NCBI GenBank assembly: GCA_900556965.1
Contig: USQV01000080.1
Location: forward strand, 1-5,567
DNA length: 5,567 nt
From: an uncultured Clostridium sp.
Lineage (GTDB): Bacteria; Bacillota_A; Clostridia; Lachnospirales; Lachnospiraceae
Direction: 5' to 3'
Below are positions 4,817-5,567 of the stretch, one piece after another (position 1 is the first letter of the stretch; each line of letters opens with the position of its first letter). The notes under the pieces were generated by a model that saw only the letters and a list, made by a program, of their open reading frames with translations, ran no database searches and was not told the DNA's origin. The translations under genes were made by a program, and so were the position numbers.

Positions 4817-5567
4817 ATGCAAATTGTATCCAGCTATGGAGTAGAAATTAATAAAAAGAATATACCGCTCCGCTCTACGCTGGATATTTTCCGGAAAGCA
4901 GTTTCCTATCTGATTCCGGTGTATGCAGAGACCTGGGAAGAACTTTCCGAAATCAGGAATCCGCAAAAACGCTTTAATGAAGCGGAACATCTGGTGCATG
5001 AAACAAAAAAGAATCATGCCAGATTTCTGTTTGACCGTCACTTTCCTAAGATGCCCTCCTATCTGAGAAGATCAGCGATCCAACATGCCCTCGGAGCGGT
5101 GTCCTCCTATCAAACACGCCTTAGTTTGTGGGAAAAGGGAGAACTGAGGGGAAAGCCGAAGCTGGTCTGTGAGAATCATGCGATGCCGGTATTTTATCGG
5201 GATGTCATGTATAAGGAAGCAGAACCGGGAGAAGATGTGGCACATTTAAAGTTGTTTGATGGGCGTGAGTGGAAGTGGTTTCAGGTAAAATTACTTCATA
5301 ACGATATGGAATATCTGCGAAAAAAATGGAGTGGTAAAAAGGCATCTGCCCCTACTTTGGAAAAGAAACATCATAAATATTTCCTTCGGTTTTCATACAC
5401 AGAGGAAGTAAGCTTATCAAAAACAGAGGTAAAAGAGCAGGTGATATGCAGCGTTGATCTAGGGATCAATACGGATGCAGTCTGCAGCATCATGAGTGCA
5501 GATGGCACTATCCTGGGACGTAAATTTATAAATTTCCCCAGTGATAAAGACCATTTGTATCATGTGC
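4817..5567 (+). CDS. tnpB: TnpB-family RNA-guided nuclease of the IS200/IS605 element, 3' end outside the window
   Basis: The frame is open from the ATG at 4817 to the window end, 250 residues plus one base. TnpB proteins are RNA-guided DNA nucleases, related to Cas12, that help IS200/IS605 elements persist at their site. The RuvC-I segment is visible as VICSVDLGINTDAVCSIM (residues 209-226), with D214 the expected first catalytic acidic residue. The preceding part is basic and rich in aromatic residues, as in the TnpB recognition region (for example LRRSAIQHALGAVSSYQTRL at 83-102, the conserved helix with RGKPK shortly after). RuvC-II (Glu), the zinc ribbon and RuvC-III (Asp) would lie downstream and cannot be checked. 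The start has only a weak ribosome binding site (GTAGGGA); the gene begins eight bases after the tnpA remnant ends, so it may depend on that transcript. No frameshift or stop is seen, unlike in tnpA. Confidence 0.88.
   Translation, partial: MQIVSSYGVEINKKNIPLRSTLDIFRKAVSYLIPVYAETWEELSEIRNPQKRFNEAEHLVHETKKNHARFLFDRHFPKMPSYLRRSAIQHALGAVSSYQTRLSLWEKGELRGKPKLVCENHAMPVFYRDVMYKEAEPGEDVAHLKLFDGREWKWFQVKLLHNDMEYLRKKWSGKKASAPTLEKKHHKYFLRFSYTEEVSLSKTEVKEQVICSVDLGINTDAVCSIMSADGTILGRKFINFPSDKDHLYHV

Larger units (their letters stand above)
4428..5567 (+). mobile_element. IS200/IS605-family element, left part only
   Basis: A hairpin at 4428-4471, a promoter, a broken tnpA and a tnpB occur in the order and orientation typical of IS200/IS605 elements. 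The left boundary is taken where beta-lactamase homology stops. TTGA at 4419-4422 just outside would be a plausible insertion target tetranucleotide for this family, which inserts 3' of short TT-rich targets without making target duplications. The right end, and any guide (omega) RNA expected at the 3' side of tnpB, lie beyond the window. The family is clear from the proteins; the exact boundary is inferred. Confidence 0.75.

Noticed and set aside
4757..5041. Minus-strand ORF of 94 codons
   Set aside because: It is a shadow of the tnpA remnant and tnpB frame, with no ribosome binding site and no recognisable features.
1..5567. CRISPR array, tRNA or rRNA genes
   Set aside because: No regularly spaced repeats of suitable length and no tRNA- or rRNA-like conserved blocks were seen on either strand.

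Overview
The window looks like chromosomal DNA from an anaerobic Firmicute, most likely a Clostridia/Lachnospiraceae relative. The pointers are strong AGGAGG-type ribosome binding sites, the EF2563/YqeB and YqeC families, and an IS200/IS605 element. This placement is an inference from gene content. No rRNA or other taxonomic marker is present.

Bases 1-122 are non-coding: a strong hairpin and an imperfect direct repeat lie ahead of the first gene. Bases 123-3630 hold a compact plus-strand operon of four genes. These are modB (molybdate permease), a single reading frame joining a molybdate-type ABC ATPase (ModC) to a complete MoaC (cyclic pyranopterin monophosphate synthase), yqeC and yqeB. A long hairpin whose 5' arm contains the yqeB stop codon probably ends transcription. 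The operon would link molybdate import, the first committed steps of molybdopterin synthesis, and the YqeB/YqeC functions associated with selenium-dependent molybdenum hydroxylases such as xanthine or purine hydroxylases. The substrate-binding gene modA is probably just upstream of the window. The hydroxylase genes and selD are not in it.

The most notable feature is the ModC-MoaC fusion. The MoaC domain replaces the C-terminal MOP/TOBE regulatory domain that classical ModC carries. The fusion has a strong Shine-Dalgarno sequence and an in-frame ATG exactly where a free-standing MoaC would start, so the gene may give both a fused and a separate MoaC.

Bases 3660-4453 are a graveyard of gene fragments: a minus-strand piece of a RhuM-family protein abuts a plus-strand piece of a serine beta-lactamase-family protein, with a perfect palindrome at the junction. 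From about 4428 an IS200/IS605-family element begins with a hairpin, a good promoter and a tnpA broken by an internal deletion that removed the HUH motif. It continues into a tnpB that is open to the end of the window and cut by the window edge. This right-hand part is visibly more AT-rich than the operon.
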